Assembly (NCBI GenBank): GCA_023213395.1
Contig: CM041465.1
Coordinates: 144,777,741-144,841,740 of the forward strand
DNA: 64,000 bases
Origin: Cycas panzhihuaensis
Taxonomy: Eukaryota > Cycadophyta
Direction of reading: 5' to 3'
The position numbers were made by a program, and so were the translations under genes. The notes under the pieces were generated by a model. It did no database searches, was not told where the DNA came from, and saw only the letters and a program-made list of their open reading frames with translations. This document shows positions 59,496-64,000 of this stretch, in pieces; position 1 is the stretch's first letter; each line of letters begins with the position of its first letter.

Positions 59496-60420
59496 TACCT
59501 CTTGGACTTTATCCTCTACCTTTTCCTTGAGATCTAAAAACTTATCCTTGGCCTTGATTAAGTTGGCCTTAAAAATAATGTCTTTATCCTTAACCTTGTC
59601 CTTGATAAAATTAATTTTTTCCTTGATGAAATTGACCTTGACTTTGATGATGTTATTCATACCCTTGATAAACTTGACCTTATATTTAATGAAATTGATT
59701 TTGATTTCTAAGGTATTGACCTCTTTCTCTAGGAGATTATCCTCTTCCCCTAGAACTTTAGCCTTCAAAGGTAAGCCTAATCTTTGCCTTAGTGGCAAAT
59801 GCATGTTCTAAAAATTTACTACCCCCCTTTCTCTCTTCAATAACAAGTAACATTACACTAAGTTGTTTAATCTTAAGGGTAGTTAGGTCTTTGGAGATCT
59901 CAATACTTATTGTAAACATTTTAAACCTTTCAATAATATCACTAATAGATCTTAAGATCTTCTCTACCATACTTTGTTTACTAATAACTTCTTCTAAGGT
60001 GCTCATTTGATTAACTAGGCCCTATATCTTAGTTATAAAGTCATTTACTTCTTTATTATTATTCATCCTATAGTTTTTAAATTTACTTCTTAGTATTTAA
60101 AGTTTTAATATAGTATCTCCTTTGTAAATGATCTTCAACGTATCCTATATCTCCTTTGATGTAGTTACTTTATTAACCCTTAGAAAGATGTAGTCCTCTA
60201 ATTTATAGAAGATGAGTTCCAAGGCTTTATTATCTCTCTTTTCATTCTCCTTGTAGGTCTTCTTTTGGTCTTCAATAGCATTAGCATTAAGTGCCCCATA
60301 ACCTATTTCAATCAAGTCCCACATATCTTTTAGCACAAAGATAGGTTTTATCCTTTGACTCTAATTTAAAAAATTAGTGCCATTAAATTTTAGTACTATT
60401 ACATTACTTATGTTAGATGC
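59496..60420 (-). pseudogene. K gag (UBN2 type) with decayed QG-rich tail
   Basis: KFNGTNFLN-stop-SQRIK near 60395-60360, DMWDLIEIGYGALNANAIED, KKTYKENEKRDNKALELI and EDYIFLRVNKVTTSKEIWDT are typical UBN2 Gag blocks (60336-60145). Then EVNDFITKI and MSTLEEVISKQSMVEKILRS (60006-59758). Next comes a Gln/Gly-rich tail (blocks such as GQFHQGKN and FYQGQG, 59750-59500) in which nearly every former CAA/CAG is TAA/TAG. The zinc knuckle is absent. Confidence 0.82.
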
Positions 60421-62656
60421 CCTAATAAAGAAATTGCCTTGAAATAAGTTGCTTTAAAAAAGTAAAGTTCTTAGATAAAATACTAAAATGTGCTTGAATA
60501 AAACAATAAAAACACTTAAAAGACAAAAGTAAAATTATCCCCCTTGAATTTTAGTACATGCACAGGTGTCCTAATTAGGACTCAACCTCCTCTAAAGTAA
60601 AAATTTATATAAATAATGATTACAAGCTGAAGTTTTGCTAAGTTTGTTTAATGGTTAAATCATAGAAAGTGCATAAGTTAGCATCAACTTTGACCATAAA
60701 AATATTATATTAAATGATCTCAAAAGTACTTAAAAAATCATTCATTTAATAGAGGATCAAAATACAAACCTAATACTTGAAGCAACACTTGATTCTAACC
60801 TTTTATGACCATGTTTTGCATGAAATAGTACAAAGAGGTTAAAAATAATAAAGAGCCCTTCAACACATGAACTAAAAAGAAAATTTTTATCAACTTTCAA
60901 TCATTAAATGAGCTTTCAAATGTAAATCCAACATTGTCATGTGACCACTTGTTTTGTTTGGGTGGAAATGTAGAACACTTTGGAGTTGGCAGATTTAAAA
61001 ATGGGCCTCACTGGTGATAAATATCCTTGTTGAAGCTGAAACAAGTGCTTAGTTTAAGACAACCTCCTTGTAAAATGCAGTTAAGCCCCTTTAAAAACTA
61101 AACCCTAGTCACTTAAATACTGAATATGACCTTTAGGTTATAAGACATAGTAGGGGTTGTAGGCAATAAACTCAACAGAATATAAAAATAGTTGAATGTC
61201 TCAAATTGATGATAATATTAAATACCAAAAAAATATAATTTTATTAGCTTTATTCTATGGGTCCTTTAATTTCTTTGAATGTGGCTATAAATCTAATCCT
61301 CTTTTAGTGTTAGAGGCTTAATGTAATAAAAAAGTTAAATGTGATTGAAATGTACCCTCTTATCAACTAGCTAATATGCATATGTGTTTATTAGATTCTA
61401 ACTAACTTTATTCACATGATGATGATCCAACAAACTTCATGACTGTAATATCAATCTCTTAGATCATAGACTATAGATGCCTTCGAATATTATTTGTCTG
61501 TAACTACTATCACTTGAGAGTAGGTGACTCCTCCTTGGTGTTTGCTTATAGTTAAACAAGCATAGCTAATGGTATATAGTTAGATGGGTGAGAAATCATT
61601 AAATAAAAGATATGTTACCTTCATAAAGGTGAGTGAGACTAGAATGCATTGCCTCTATGAAGGGAAATGAGGATAAATGACGTTGGGTAGGTTACGAACC
61701 CATTTCACATGAAAAAGGATTGAATCTAAACCTGTGATAAAGGTGATAGTGGATTAATGAACAAGTGAAGTGATCATAAAGGTAGGGTACATCATGTTAG
61801 CATTAACAAACTAAGCACCCCCATAAAATATCATTGATTATTCATGGGAGACGACACACCATAGGCAAAAGGTAGCTCTTTATAGAGCTTTGGCAGGGTA
61901 GCATATAGTGAAGAGTGATGAACGGATGATGGCATCGCGAATGGAGAGCCAGTAGACTATGGCAATTAAACTTCAGTAAGCAAAATAATAACTTATAATA
62001 GAGCAAGGTTAGTAATGTCATAAAATAGAAAAAAGATAAAAGACATAACTCAAAGGCAAGTATTGATACATGGGAATTACTTGCCAAAATGCCCCATGTG
62101 GGAGACAGTGAATGAGACATTTATCCTCTGAGAGGCAATGAGAAAAAGTAATGGGATAGGGTCATATGGCACATGTAGTAAAGGTGAGCATGTGGCATTT
62201 TGGGACCACTATCTGTTGGGTCAGATCTAAGATGAGTGAAGGGTTTTCAGATGTGAATACTTTAGAGACTTGTGCATACTTTAAATAGATAGATAATGTT
62301 GTCACCTTTGATGTACAAATACAAAATTAAATGGAAGATAGTATATATTCTAGTAGTACAAGAATAAATAAAAGATCAAATGGAAGGTCATATATATACC
62401 ATCCACGAATGTGTAAATAAAAAAATAAATGGGGGGTCATAAATATACTAGCAGCGCATGATCGTATATATACTAATCATGCATGCACAGATAAAAATCA
62501 AATGAGAGATTATACATATACCAGTAAATGTGCATAGGTAGAAAGAGATTAAAGTATGGACACAATACATGTAATGCAATGTAATAACTTATAAACCCCT
62601 CTATAGCTCTAACTAAAAATCCTAAATGGCTTATCTAACATTACTCTAATACCAAA
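60421..62656 (-). other. K leader and primer-binding site
   Basis: 2.2 kb without recognisable coding. The PBS on the minus strand, TTTGGTATTAGAGTAATG, lies at 62656-62639, with one change from TGGTATCAGAG. The open frame 61842-62120 shows no motif. Confidence 0.6.
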
Positions 62657-62930
62657 TGATGAAATCAAAAGATATAAGCAAAGAAGAATGAATAAATGCA
62701 TACACAAAAAGGACAACCAACGATCCATAAGGAGGGTAGTATTTATGAATACTAGGATCTTTAGACTCCCTAAAGATATGGGTGGGATCAAGAGGATTTA
62801 GCACACCTCTCAAGGTCCATCATTGCCTGGCATTGATAAATGCCTAACAATATATTGCCAAGATATTTCCCACAATATGGGCTATTTCCCCAATGTGGGT
62901 AATTACTCCAATATGGGTATTATTCTGATA
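62657..62930 (-). repeat. K 5' LTR
   Basis: 274 bp, aligning with 56697-56985 from TATCAGAATAATACC to CTTTTGATTTCATCA, with a few small gaps. Confidence 0.85.
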
Positions 62931-62935
62931 TCATA

Positions 62936-63180
62936 AAACTAGGCTCTTAAAACTTGAACAAATGTATAAGATTAGATGTAATGCCTATTAAAAAATCCTT
63001 GCATTTAGACAAAAGAATCAACTTACATATGATCGTAAGCTTCATCCTAAAATATTTATTCCAGGTGACAAAGATCTCAAACTTGAATACTTACACGATA
63101 AACCATATAAGTTTAACCTAAATAGGTTGGCCCTTTTATTCTCCTTGAAGATCTAAAAAATGACACTTTGGATGGTCTTG
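62936..63180 (+). pseudogene. F integrase C-terminal region
   Basis: Resumes after K as KTRLLKLEQMYKIRCNAY-stop-K, then QKNQLTYDRKLHPKIFIPGD (63010-63070) and DKPYKFNLN, which match the gypsy integrase tail ('..aYnkkVrpR.F..GdlVLk... GKF.pnW'). F coding ends near 63180. Confidence 0.8.
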
Positions 63181-63930
63181 AGTTTAATAATCTAGTTAAT
63201 TCATAATTTTTATAGAAATTTTATGCATAATCCATTCTCTACAATGAGAATAAACTACGACTCTAAGGTCTTAACTATTAAAGATCATAAATTATGGTAA
63301 GCCATTAGATCATTAAGTGAAATTTTACGTTACAATATCACTATATACAATGATCAAAATATATATACATATGTGATTCACCATCATCATATATATATCA
63401 ACACTCCATAAGAGTAAGAATTCAACTCATGTATGATTTTTTTTTTTTTTTTTAATTCTTTCCTTTCAATAAACTTTCATAATACTTATCATAAATGTAA
63501 CTTTGCAAGACTTCATTATTAAGTATTTTAAAATTCTCTCAAAAGATAACCTTGTTTATTCATGTATCTCTTTACCTTTTGTAGCCTTAACATTTGATGT
63601 ATCCTATCTAGGATCACTTGATTATGATGACATTAATCTTTAGGAATAGTTAGACTATTGGTTATTCCTCCACATACCCACTTGTATATTATATCTATAT
63701 TAACCCAAGATTTGGTATTCCCAAACTAATTTAGAAATTCCATATTTCTTAATAATTTATTCTAAAAGGATAACTATATAATCTTATTGACCTTTGTATT
63801 CTATTAAATGCTTGATATAGTTAGGTGGATATCCTTTAAGGGTTAATTTCTCCTTATCTATATTTACTATTTATTAAATATCTTTGTTATCTTATCTCTA
63901 GATTTAGTAGTAGTTTAATTTGTTAAGCTT
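63181..63930 (+). other. Region 3' of F coding, unassigned
   Basis: Probably the 3' untranslated region and perhaps the 3' LTR of F, but without a 5' copy no LTR border can be set. A T-run of about 16 lies at 63438-63453. No coding seen. Confidence 0.4.
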
Positions 63931-63945
63931 GTATATATATACATA

Positions 63946-63979
<34 letters not shown>

Positions 63980-64000
63980 TGTGTGAATATATATATGTGT
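63931..64000. repeat. (TA)n/(TG)n microsatellite at the window end
   Basis: TA run, then TG repeats broken by a TATG unit, then TA/TG again, continuing beyond the window. Confidence 0.9.

Larger units (their letters stand above)
56697..62930 (-). mobile_element. K: Ty1/copia element inserted in F integrase
   Basis: LTRs 56697-56985 (3') and 62657-62930 (5'), with a perfect target duplication TCATA (56692-56696, 62931-62935). Removing K restores the F reading W-I-H-K-T-R. Interior order on the minus strand: PBS, leader, gag, integrase, RT, RNase H, PPT. The Gag zinc knuckle and protease are deleted. Confidence 0.9.

Noticed and set aside
59454-59804. A Lys-rich coiled-coil-like protein of 116 residues on the minus strand
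   Set aside because: Out of frame with K gag; the true frame is a QG-rich Gag tail whose Gln codons became stops.
61842-62120. Frame in the K leader resembling a signal or membrane protein
   Set aside because: Hydrophobicity follows from T-rich composition; no motif and within a retroelement leader.
1-64000. CRISPR arrays, tRNA or rRNA genes, bacterial operons
   Set aside because: No spaced identical repeats, no cloverleaf candidates and no rRNA stretches were seen; the tRNA-like 12-mers are retroelement primer sites.

Overview
The window is a gene-poor, AT-rich block of nuclear DNA from a large-genome plant, most likely a seed plant. The evidence is Ty1/copia and Ty3/gypsy retroelements of plant type (initiator-Met primer sites, UBN2-type Gag, QG-rich Gag) and fragments of plant-like housekeeping genes. 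The species cannot be named. I see no intact host gene, no tRNA or rRNA gene and no CRISPR array. Almost every open frame is a decayed piece of a retroelement, and most in-frame stops sit where the families have Gln or Trp, as expected from long-term methyl-cytosine deamination.

Element labels are mine. Left part (1-12.8 kb): R1, a decayed copia element with its 3' LTR (1-2.5 kb). R2, a copia element on + (2.65-10.57 kb), is split in its RNase H by R3 (5941-10015). R3 is a complete gag-only LTR element with PBS, polypurine tract (PPT) and near-matching 5-bp target duplications. R4 is a gypsy gag fragment on - (10.75-11.35 kb). R5 (11.76-12.79 kb) is the 3' LTR and gag of an R3-like element on -.

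Right part (27.4-63.2 kb): one long gypsy element on +, called F, is the host of a nested stack. A copia element E (-, 31962-52333) sits in its RNase H codons, and F resumes in the same codon at 55473. A copia element K (-, 56697-62930, TSD TCATA) sits in its integrase codons, and F resumes at 62936. Inside E are a gypsy fragment G, an R3/R5-type element C, and a copia element B (36536-44438), which is the best preserved. A 3.1-kb non-coding LTR element H (52338-55472, TSD AAGAA) landed on the outer edge of E.

About 12.5 kb of the F-E-G-C stack (29329-49834 without B) is duplicated at 12802-25296. This looks like a tandem duplication whose right end in the original copy abuts a 720-bp (TA)/(TG) microsatellite.

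Most notable: just inside the 5' LTR and primer site of E lies a cassette of three unrelated host gene fragments: V-ATPase subunit A (-), the N-terminus of eIF3c (+) and a DEAH-box RNA helicase (+). Their position inside a retrotransposon points to gene capture. The R3/R5/C family also stands out: gag-only elements with leaders of several kb, clustered primer sites, and LTRs with primer or polypurine signals on the wrong side.
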